59,099 nucleotides of DNA. Source: an uncultured Flavobacteriaceae bacterium (GTDB lineage Bacteria; Bacteroidota; Bacteroidia; Flavobacteriales; Flavobacteriaceae). The stretch spans positions 1 to 59,099 of the forward strand of contig CALIIC010000029.1 of NCBI GenBank assembly GCA_938020445.1, read 5' to 3'. Position 1 is the first letter of the stretch. Every line of letters begins with the position of its first letter. The translations under genes were made by a program, and so were the position numbers. Shown here in pieces: positions 27,960 through 35,135 of the stretch. The notes beneath the pieces were generated by a model that was not told the origin of the DNA, did no database searches, and saw nothing but the letters and a program-made list of their open reading frames with translations.

Positions 27960-28889
27960 TTATAAAATTACGTTAACATGTGCCTTGGCGGTATCAAATG
28001 TCGCGTCGGAACGTACATCTACCCCAGATACAATGAGTTCTTCAGGTCTGTCTTCTTTAAAACTTTCTTCAGCTTCCGCAAAGGTCAAACCGGCAATTTT
28101 CTCGATAAAACCAACCCTTACTTGGTAGGTTTCCGAATCTTTAAATGTCATAAACAAGTCTGTTTGCACCCCGGAAGAACCACGTACAGATGGTCGCACG
28201 ATCCTACGTTTTTCAAGCATGTTTTTCTGATTGACCAAAAAAGCGGTCCTATGCAATTTTTGGTCTTTTATATAATAAATGACCTTCCAAAAAAGAAAGG
28301 GAAGTTGAATGGACTCATTCGTAACTTTCGTGACAAAATCCGGGTCGTCCTCCAAAAAAACGGGCCCGGTAAACAAGGTTATCTTCAAATCGTTTTGCAC
28401 TGCCTCGTGATGCAATATGTAATCCTCGATTCTTCTCCAGATACCACGGTTCAATTTGTCGACCTGCGGCATCGCATTGGTGAAATAGTAGGTAGATTCG
28501 GCTGCTTGAATCGCTTCTTCCTCATCATTGCCCCATTGCACATCTTCTCGCTTCGTAAGATGGCCTTTGTCGAAATCGCTTTTATCGGCCTTATATAGTT
28601 CTTCTCCCAACTGATGGGCTTTTGGAATACGACCGTCCTTTTTCCATGTATCGCCTTTTCCAGAAAAGAGGGTAGCTCTTTTAATTTTCTTAAAAAGAGC
28701 ACCGTTTATATTACAAGCAGTGAAATACGGGAATTTTCGCAACGGATTGTGTACAACACTGTAATTGGAATAGTCTAGCGCATAATCCAAAGCTGATAGG
28801 CCTTTTGCATCCAGCTTTTTTAATTCCCTTTGAGAAATCTCAGGAATATCTATAATAAAACTACCAAGGAAAGCATTTGAATAACCCAT
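27960..28889 (-). CDS. Cytoplasmic DNA/RNA non-specific endonuclease (NucA/EndoG family)
   Basis: About 309 residues from ATG 28889 (a GTG at 28898 would add three). The frame's residues 110-113 are DKGH, the family's DRGH active-site motif with Lys for Arg and His113 as general base. 'YFTNAMPQVDKLNRGIWRRIE' carries the metal-binding Asn and the Asn/Glu pair, and 'FIEKIAGLTF' matches the family's closing helix. These enzymes cut DNA and RNA without sequence preference. Unlike secreted NucA-type relatives it has no signal peptide, so it should act inside the cell and needs restraint. It is the first gene of the operon with the CHAT protease. Confidence 0.88.
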   Translation of the reverse strand: MGYSNAFLGSFIIDIPEISQRELKKLDAKGLSALDYALDYSNYSVVHNPLRKFPYFTACNINGALFKKIKRATLFSGKGDTWKKDGRIPKAHQLGEELYKADKSDFDKGHLTKREDVQWGNDEEEAIQAAESTYYFTNAMPQVDKLNRGIWRRIEDYILHHEAVQNDLKITLFTGPVFLEDDPDFVTKVTNESIQLPFLFWKVIYYIKDQKLHRTAFLVNQKNMLEKRRIVRPSVRGSSGVQTDLFMTFKDSETYQVRVGFIEKIAGLTFAEAEESFKEDRPEELIVSGVDVRSDATFDTAKAHVNVIL

Positions 28890-29192
28890 AGCACCCACGC
28901 ATTGTAATCGTAAAAAGATTTACAAAATATTAACGGCAACCCTTACAGCAGGTTTGCATACAATTATAAAAAGGGGGATGAAAAATAGGGGAAGTATTCT
29001 ATTGTGAAGACTAAATATACTAAAAAATAATAAGAATTAAATTACGAAGAACGTAGTCAAATGAAATGATGATGGAATTCCAAACCATATGAGGCCATAA
29101 GAATACCTAGCGAATGATTCTCATTCCTGTTGGCAAAGCACTATTTAACAGGATGTTTGTAAAATGCAATGCTTCCTATGCTTGATGTTATC
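28890..29192. other. Upstream region of the nuclease-CHAT operon
   Basis: About 300 AT-rich bases without a gene. It must hold the operon promoter on the minus strand; 'TATTTTG' about 45 bases before the nuclease start only partly fits the -7 consensus. A Fur-like dyad lies at 29109-29127. Confidence 0.5.
29109..29127. promoter_or_regulatory. Fur-box-like inverted repeat
   Basis: A near-palindrome centred on GAATGATTCTCATTC matches about 12 of 19 positions of the Fur consensus. It lies about 220 bases upstream of the nuclease gene. It may be coincidental in AT-rich DNA. Confidence 0.25.
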
Positions 29193-29226
29193 AAAGAAAA
29201 GCCTCGTACCTAGATACGAAGCTTTT
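29193..29226 (-). terminator. Rho-independent terminator after the CotH gene
   Basis: On the minus strand AAAAGCTTCGTA - six-base loop - TACGAGGCTTTT forms a stem with one mismatch, followed by a T-rich run. It sits about 35 bases beyond the CotH stop and isolates that gene from the nuclease operon. Confidence 0.75.
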
Positions 29227-29260
29227 GACCAAAATTAGAACCTACAAAAAATAACTATTT

Positions 29261-30700
29261 TTAATCCAAGTAGCTTGCAACTGCGGCCGCTCGTGCGCTC
29301 GCATGTACATTTAGCTCGCTCACCGCCACTTGAAAATCGGAACTGCTATTTAAAAACGTATACCCTTCAACCTCTGACGTGGCATACGGGGCTATGAGTG
29401 CCGAATAGCTGGTATAAGCCGCCTGTATCGCATTGGTATTAAAAGCACCGTCAATGGTCTCCCGTACGTAGGCATCATATAATGCTCTGTAAACGGCATC
29501 TTGATATAAATGCCCTATTAGTGGCCATTCAGCGCTATTGAGACCAGAAAAATCCAAGGGCAACGCCCCTTCTCTTTTACCTAGTTGCAAGGCCTCATTG
29601 TTATCCCAGGGAATCCACGTTAGTAAATCGGTATCGGGATTGTTGTACATAAAATAGTTATGCGTCATTCTGCCATAGGTATCCCAATTTTGAATGACCG
29701 TATTTACGGCCAAATACTTCAAAAATACCTCCGTATCGAAAACTGCTTCCAAGTTTGCGCGCCATGTTGGGGCATCGGTTGTTCTAATATCATCATGTAA
29801 GATGGCCAACAGATTTTCTACATCGGAAAAATCGGCCTCATCTTCATTGGTCTTTTTTACATACTCATCCTCATCATAGCTTCCAATGGTAAAAGCTGCG
29901 GCATCGCCATCTGGTTTGTATAAATTACCATTATCATCTGAAAATTGTGTTTCAATGACCGTATCATCCACTTCTTCGACCATCGTATACAAACCAAAGT
30001 ATTGAGGTCCATCGCCATGGTCTACATAAACAGTATAAAAAGCGGTATGTGAAACTGCCAAGCCTGCGTTTCTGAATACGTCGGCAGCCACTTTTTCCCG
30101 GAGCATGGATCTATCGTTAAAATTATTTTTAAGACTTAGTTTCTTGAATCCGTAAAAGCGTTGATTGTCTATTTGCGGATACGTATCTTCAAATTCATCA
30201 AAATCCAATTTGAAAGACAGCTTCAATATTCCATCTTGCCAGCTTCTTTGTAGCGATGAATTTCCTTTGAACCGCACCCCTACCCGGTACCATTCCTGTC
30301 CTTCATAAAAGACTGCTGCTGGCACGAAAATAGGATCTTCATCCGGAAAATCCCCAGGACCTCCCCCTACACCGAAAGTTCCGTAAAGCGAACTCATATT
30401 ATCCAACATGCTTTCCCAACGTGCTTCGGTTATCACGATATCAAGTCTTTTTACTGCAGTGTCATCAAAGACTTCCTCAAAATTTGGGTCGGCATCCTTA
30501 CTATGGGTTGCTGTGGTCCAATCGGTTGCTTCAAAATCAGTATCGTTCGCATCGGAGGACTCCTCGCCCGCTTCTTCCGCCTCCTCTTCAACCAAGGGAG
30601 TCTCAACGTCGGTACTACACCCAACAAGGGGTATTACGGAAAAAAACAACACTCCAAATAGTATTAAAAAGTTCATTTCAATTTTTATATTATCCTTCAT
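29261..30700 (-). CDS. CotH-family lipoprotein
   Basis: 479 residues; signal ending 'LVGC' (Cys28) then an acidic Glu/Ala/Asp tether. The CotH domain shows 'VGVRFKGNSSLQ', 'FYGFKKLSLKNNFNDRSMLREKVAADVFRNAGL', 'YFGLYTMVEEVDD', 'GNLYKPDG' and 'NWDTYGRMTHNYFMYNN...WIPWDNNEA'. CotH proteins are atypical kinases related to spore-coat CotH; in Bacteroidota they are surface lipoproteins of unclear substrate. It may start at ATG 30700 or 30676; the longer form is given because it includes basic residues before the hydrophobic core. Monocistronic, with its own terminator. Confidence 0.9.
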   Translation of the reverse strand: MKDNIKIEMNFLILFGVLFFSVIPLVGCSTDVETPLVEEEAEEAGEESSDANDTDFEATDWTTATHSKDADPNFEEVFDDTAVKRLDIVITEARWESMLDNMSSLYGTFGVGGGPGDFPDEDPIFVPAAVFYEGQEWYRVGVRFKGNSSLQRSWQDGILKLSFKLDFDEFEDTYPQIDNQRFYGFKKLSLKNNFNDRSMLREKVAADVFRNAGLAVSHTAFYTVYVDHGDGPQYFGLYTMVEEVDDTVIETQFSDDNGNLYKPDGDAAAFTIGSYDEDEYVKKTNEDEADFSDVENLLAILHDDIRTTDAPTWRANLEAVFDTEVFLKYLAVNTVIQNWDTYGRMTHNYFMYNNPDTDLLTWIPWDNNEALQLGKREGALPLDFSGLNSAEWPLIGHLYQDAVYRALYDAYVRETIDGAFNTNAIQAAYTSYSALIAPYATSEVEGYTFLNSSSDFQVAVSELNVHASARAAAVASYLD

Positions 30701-31072
30701 ACGCCGGTCTTAAATTGTTGTTTACATGAAGTCTACCTTCCTAGAGGTAGCCTATCATCAACGAATGTAATCGATTGCAGATGGCCATATGATGGTTTTA
30801 AGCGAACAGGAAGAACAAATCAGTGAACGGTGCGGTCTACCCGGTTACGGGGACTCGATACCGCGCTCGGGAAGCGCAAGAATTGCTATTATACAGTACT
30901 TGTTTATGTTATTTTATTATTCTTTTTTAGTGTTGGTAGAATTGACCCTAACAAGACGAACATTTAATACACTTTATTTTAGATATTTCCGTACAAATAA
31001 TATTTCACGTTCCAAGATGCTTTCCTTAAATTTAAAAATACTTTTTCATAAGATAATAGCACTTTTGGTAGT
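30701..31072. other. Intergenic stretch with a GC-rich block
   Basis: Between the divergent CotH and membrane AraC genes. A block at about 30820-30890 is clearly richer in G+C than its surroundings, but no tRNA, IS end or credible protein could be recognised in it. The rest is AT-rich and should contain both promoters. Confidence 0.5.
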
Positions 31073-32137
31073 ATGACACTGTTATGGAACTTGCTTTTAG
31101 TTTGTGCCTTTATAGGCTTTGTAATAAGCGGAGGGCTCCTTTTCAATAAGAGCCATAAGTCTTATTTTTATTTGGGGGTTTTTGTACTTGTTTTCGCTAT
31201 TGAAACCTTAGATTTCTTATACCTCACCAGTAAGCTTCCCGATCTATACCCAAATGTTTATATGCTATTTTATCCTATCTGCCTCTTGGCGGGCCCAGTA
31301 CTTTTAATGCATCTTACCTATTTGATATCGGATATACAAATATTGCTAAGGACCAAACTATGGCATTTTACACCCTTCATTCTATTCACGGGCTTTACGG
31401 CATACCTTTTTGGATATTCGGGGATAGAAAGAATCAAATTCACGGACAGCATCTATGCATCTGTAATTCAACCGTTGAATTATGTAAAGGCCATACACGT
31501 TCTATTTTATGCAGTGTTGATTATCCGTCTTTTTATTAAAAATCGATTGCTGCTGAAATCGGAAAAGAAACAATACTTCTTTATTTTAACCCTCATTTAC
31601 AGTATTACCGCGGTTTCGGTGACCGTTTTAACGGCACTCATGGTATCGTATTCTTATTTTATGATCTATTTTATCAGTACCGCCGCTATCTCCTTGTTTG
31701 CAGGATATATACTCTATTTTAAACCACATCTATTGACCCAGATTCGAAAGAAATATTCGAATACAAATCTCGCCAAGGAGTTTAAGTTGAAAACCCTGGT
31801 AAAAATGCATGCCTTTTTTGATGAATCAGAGAATCTTTTAAACCCTAAAATAGACCTGCAAGACCTCAGTAAGGCCATCGGAGAGAAAAAACATCATATC
31901 TCACAGGTGCTTTCAGATGAAATGAATTCTAACTTTAATGATTTTGTGAATAAAAAGCGTATTGACTATGCCAAGCTCTTATTGACCAACCCAAGAAAGG
32001 CACACTTGAAAATTTTGGCAATTGCATTAGAATCCGGGTTTACCAACAAGAGCACCTTTTACCGGTCATTTGTGAAGTTTTCGAACTGCACACCTTCCGA
32101 GTATAAGAACAAAAAAGGGTCTCAAATAATTAAGTAG
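31073..32137 (+). CDS. Membrane-bound AraC-family regulator
   Basis: 354 residues: seven or eight membrane helices up to about residue 215, then an AraC HTH domain ('IDLQDLSKAIGEKKHHISQVLSDEMN', 'LAIALESGFTNKSTFYRSFVKF...TPSEYKNK'). The same architecture as the protein at 16854 but distinct sequence. A secreted NTF2-like gene begins 75 bases downstream on the same strand and is the likely regulated or co-transcribed gene. Confidence 0.9.
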   Translation: MTLLWNLLLVCAFIGFVISGGLLFNKSHKSYFYLGVFVLVFAIETLDFLYLTSKLPDLYPNVYMLFYPICLLAGPVLLMHLTYLISDIQILLRTKLWHFTPFILFTGFTAYLFGYSGIERIKFTDSIYASVIQPLNYVKAIHVLFYAVLIIRLFIKNRLLLKSEKKQYFFILTLIYSITAVSVTVLTALMVSYSYFMIYFISTAAISLFAGYILYFKPHLLTQIRKKYSNTNLAKEFKLKTLVKMHAFFDESENLLNPKIDLQDLSKAIGEKKHHISQVLSDEMNSNFNDFVNKKRIDYAKLLLTNPRKAHLKILAIALESGFTNKSTFYRSFVKFSNCTPSEYKNKKGSQIIK

Positions 32138-32212
32138 GACCTGATTTGTTCTAAAATAGCCTATTCTCTTTCCCTAACGAATTACTTTTAATTTTCTTAA
32201 TATAAATTCTAG

Positions 32213-32683
32213 ATGATGAAAAAGTTATTTTTTATGCTGGTAAGCATGGTAGGCATTGCTGCCATTGGCCAAGACAATTCCAGTTCAGATTTTTCAATTG
32301 ACACAATTGAGCCAATCATAAAGAAAGCTAGTATGCTTTGGAGTAGAGCAATCAAGGAAAAAGATATTGCCCTATTAGACAATTTATATGACGACAAGGC
32401 ACATTACCTACCCAATGATGCCGATGCAATTCACGGTAAAGAAGCAATTCTTGCCTACTGGGCGTCTTCGTTTGGTTTTATGACCGACTTGCAACTGCAT
32501 ATGGAAACGCTTGAAGGCACAAGGCAGCTATTATACGAAACTGGTACAGGTTTCGCCTCTATTCTTTCGGAGGATGGGAACATCCTTAAACTGCCTTTTA
32601 AATATGTAAATGTTTGGAAACTTCAAACAAATGGAACCTATCGGGTGGTTATCGATACATTCAATAATCCCCTGAAAAATTGA
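32213..32683 (+). CDS. Secreted NTF2-like (DUF4440-type) protein
   Basis: 156 residues with a signal peptide ending 'AAIGQ' near residue 20. The mature domain starts with a helix 'AIKEKDIALLDNLYDDKAHYLPNDADAIHGKEAILAYW', the standard beginning of DUF4440/SnoaL-like domains, and ends in the strand 'YRVVIDTFNNPL'. These proteins have a ligand-binding or ketosteroid-isomerase-like pocket. No catalytic Asp pair can be assigned with confidence. Confidence 0.82.
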   Translation: MMKKLFFMLVSMVGIAAIGQDNSSSDFSIDTIEPIIKKASMLWSRAIKEKDIALLDNLYDDKAHYLPNDADAIHGKEAILAYWASSFGFMTDLQLHMETLEGTRQLLYETGTGFASILSEDGNILKLPFKYVNVWKLQTNGTYRVVIDTFNNPLKN

Positions 32684-32736
32684 AATAGTCTCCTAACCTA
32701 CATTTTAGTTTTGGAGTAAGATTGAAGTACTCCGTT

Positions 32737-33216
32737 TTAATCAACCCTAGACTTACCCTGCTCCAATATATAATTGGTGCTCATATATCCAATCTTCCAT
32801 GTGCCGTCTTCCTTGACCATCAAGCGAATTTCGCGTTTTTGATTGCCCTTCTCATCTTTGGCAGCATAGGTTACAAAAGCTGAATTTTCAAATACGGTTA
32901 TCGTATATGAGGGCTTGTTTTGAGGAGGTGTTTCCGGGGTTGGATATGCTTTCATATATTCCATGGCAGATTGTTTGATTAGGGGCCATCCCAACTGCTC
33001 TTCATAGCCCCCGTTTCGAACGTAGCATTTCATGACAAAGGGTTTATGTGACCATTGCCCGGCCCATTTTGCGGTATCCCGTTGATAAAAATAGTGCGTT
33101 TCCAGTCTGAGCGCCTCCTGTATGGCCTCCGGTTCTGATTTTCTTGCGGGCGCCTGTGCTACCGAAAGGGTCGAATACAGAAAAAAGAAAATGAGGGTCG
33201 TTTTAAATAGTTTCAT
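32737..33216 (-). CDS. Secreted NTF2-like protein
   Basis: 159 residues with a signal ending 'LSVAQA' near residue 21. The domain has 'ALRLETHYFYQRDTAKWAGQWSHKPF' followed by strands ending 'GTWKIGYMSTNYI', a cystatin/NTF2-like layout. It lies 64 bases downstream of an AraC-type regulator on the same strand, so they may be co-expressed. It converges with the NTF2-like gene at 32213. Confidence 0.75.
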   Translation of the reverse strand: MKLFKTTLIFFFLYSTLSVAQAPARKSEPEAIQEALRLETHYFYQRDTAKWAGQWSHKPFVMKCYVRNGGYEEQLGWPLIKQSAMEYMKAYPTPETPPQNKPSYTITVFENSAFVTYAAKDEKGNQKREIRLMVKEDGTWKIGYMSTNYILEQGKSRVD

Positions 33217-33280
33217 CCTAGGTGTTTTTAATGTAGGGCAAACCTATCCTTTCTTTCCTAACTAGGATTGTAAAAACACG

Positions 33281-34126
33281 TCATGAACGACTACTTTTTT
33301 TAGCAATCTCGTTTTGTTTCTTGAATTTTTCGGAAGATACATGGGATGGAGTCACGCCCAAATTGGTCCGAAATTCTTTGATAAAATGACTTTGGTCAAA
33401 ATATCCATGATCAAAAAAATGACCTAAGGAGGTATCTGATAACACTTCTTTTTTATAAACCGATTTAAAACGAATCAGTTTTGAAAACTGCTTGGGAGAG
33501 ATGCCAATACATTCCTTAAAATAACGTTGCAACTGTCGCTTCCCTTTTTGTGCGTGATCGGATAGGTCGTCCAAGGTACAATTGCCCTTTGCCTGCAATA
33601 ATACATCTATACAAGTCTGTACGAGGATTTTTTTGCTGGCATAGGCGCTGTTCATACTGCGAGCAAGTAGTTCCCTATTTAGCACCGTCAGCGCTTTTTC
33701 AGGAGTTCCCGCTTGCTTGAGCGCCCCTTCCAACGCTGACAAGAAGGGCATGCCAAAATCCTTCAAAGTCAATGTCTTATCGACTGCCCCGACACCTTTT
33801 TCTTCAAACAAATGATAAAACCCCATGGGTTTGAATTTAATCCCCAGTAACCGTACCTTCCCCACTCTTTTCACCAATAATGACTTCAGTTGTATGCCTA
33901 TAACGCTCGAATTCTTGACAATCGTTTGTTGACTTTCAGCAACCAATGACCTTTTGGAATAGGCCCCTTCCAGTATAAAAATAATTTCCGGATAGCCGTC
34001 GGGAATCAAGAGGTCTGGAAATTCCTGTACTTCTTGTTCGTCATTTTCCATATACCAATAGTAACTGATATAGTTTTCCAAATCGGAATGTGGATCGTGT
34101 CTTTGGTACCGTAACCTCTTTGACAT
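33281..34126 (-). CDS. Soluble AraC-family regulator
   Basis: 281 residues. The N-terminal about 150 form a cupin-like sensing domain ('RYQRHDPHSDLENYISYYWYMEN', 'IPDGYPEIIFILEGAY', 'LLGIKFKPMGFYHLF'), the arrangement of AraC proteins with a DUF6597-type N-terminus. The C-terminal AraC HTH covers about 170-265 ('LQRYFKECIGISPKQFSKLIRF', 'GYFDQSHFIKEFRTNLGVTPS'). A secreted NTF2-like gene follows on the same strand. Confidence 0.9.
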   Translation of the reverse strand: MSKRLRYQRHDPHSDLENYISYYWYMENDEQEVQEFPDLLIPDGYPEIIFILEGAYSKRSLVAESQQTIVKNSSVIGIQLKSLLVKRVGKVRLLGIKFKPMGFYHLFEEKGVGAVDKTLTLKDFGMPFLSALEGALKQAGTPEKALTVLNRELLARSMNSAYASKKILVQTCIDVLLQAKGNCTLDDLSDHAQKGKRQLQRYFKECIGISPKQFSKLIRFKSVYKKEVLSDTSLGHFFDHGYFDQSHFIKEFRTNLGVTPSHVSSEKFKKQNEIAKKSSRS

Positions 34127-34295
34127 TTAAGTTGCTTGTAACCGGAAAGTTCGGGAAAATAATACTATTCAGAAAAAAACAACAAATGAGCCTATCATCA
34201 CCCACACGCTCGGTCACAACAAAACAACGCGAAAAAAATATTATTAAATTGAACCAATAAAGGGATGCCGGGACGCCGTTGCGTTCGTGTACCTA

Positions 34296-34718
34296 TCAAG
34301 TGGCGTTTACTACATGTAATTTTGCTGTTTGATGCCCTTCCATGGCGTTATGAAACTTTCTCATCGTTTTTCGACTACTAGAAACATCGATTAAATCGTC
34401 TTGATCTAGAAAAACCCTTTTTCGTCCCAAGGCGATACAACCATTCAATTGCCGGGTAAAGTTGGCCGCATGGAACTTGCATTCGCGTCTGTTCGGTACA
34501 TTGTAGATTTCCCAGAGATTCGTTTGGAACCTTGGGGACCACTCTAATTTTAAATCATATTTTCCCGCAGGAATACAAGAAATATTTCTTTTGTTGTTAA
34601 GCCAACCGCGCTCCAAACTTTGCGAGGTGAACACGACCTCGTTGTTATCATCTCTGATAATACAAATTCCTACGCTTTGGTCGCGCCCAATAATATCTCT
34701 AATTACAAAAACTGTCAT
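34296..34718 (-). CDS. DUF5675 family protein
   Basis: About 140 residues from ATG 34718 (the frame also opens at a TTG, 34772). It shows the DUF5675 layout: 'CIIRDDNNEVVFTSQSLERGW', 'CIPAGKYDLKLEWSPRF', 'LWEIYNVPNRRECKFHAANF', 'GCIALGRKR'. The His before 'AANF' and Cys in 'GCIALG' recall L,D-transpeptidase-like active sites, but no enzymatic role is established. No signal peptide. The family often turns up in phage or secretion-linked gene sets. It is last in a three-gene minus-strand set with a lectin-like domain protein and a metzincin. Confidence 0.75.
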   Translation of the reverse strand: MTVFVIRDIIGRDQSVGICIIRDDNNEVVFTSQSLERGWLNNKRNISCIPAGKYDLKLEWSPRFQTNLWEIYNVPNRRECKFHAANFTRQLNGCIALGRKRVFLDQDDLIDVSSSRKTMRKFHNAMEGHQTAKLHVVNAT

Positions 34719-34802
34719 TCCAATGAAGTTTATTAAATGTTGGAGAATTCCAATGATTCTAAAATCTCCCAAATTATGCTTACGAGCAACAATTTCGCCC
34801 CT

Positions 34803-35111
34803 TTATTCCCCTATGACCGTTACGAATACCTCTCCTTCGTAATTATCGTCCCAATTTCCACTCCAATCGCGAAGGCCATAGACCACGTCTACAAATACAC
34901 GCTGGGAAGCCAACGAGTCAATGGTGGCATCGGCTCTTATTTCCAGGTTTCCTAAATGATGATCTTTACGAGGTGAAAAGCCTACGTCAAAACCTTTTAT
35001 AAATGCTGCCGCTTGGGTAACAGGACCGGTAAATACAACTTCATTTCTAGCACTTCTTGGGCCTGACCCCTTTAATCGATTGAATGAAAATGTGGTAGTT
35101 CTAACTTCCAT
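34803..35111 (-). CDS. Small lectin-like single-domain protein
   Basis: 102 residues, no signal peptide. The whole protein matches the N-terminal domain of the neighbouring 817-residue protease: 'DHHLG' at 50-54 versus 48-52, and 'RDWSGNWDDNYEG' at 81-93 versus 'RDWSGEFDDNYSG' at 79-91. The pattern resembles the H-type lectin fold (a tentative assignment), which binds sugars as a trimer. Located 25 bases after the protease stop, so the two are co-transcribed. Confidence 0.75.
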   Translation of the reverse strand: MEVRTTTFSFNRLKGSGPRSARNEVVFTGPVTQAAAFIKGFDVGFSPRKDHHLGNLEIRADATIDSLASQRVFVDVVYGLRDWSGNWDDNYEGEVFVTVIGE

Positions 35112-35135
35112 GATTTATTTTTTTAGTTACTATTT

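Noticed and set aside
27978..28598. 206-codon plus-strand frame opposite the nuclease gene
   Set aside because: Antisense to a gene with clear active-site motifs; its translation matches no family and is poor in typical codons.
30789..31076. Open frame and GC-rich block resembling a tRNA or IS remnant
   Set aside because: No cloverleaf, no T-arm with matching stems and no known protein; composition alone is not enough.
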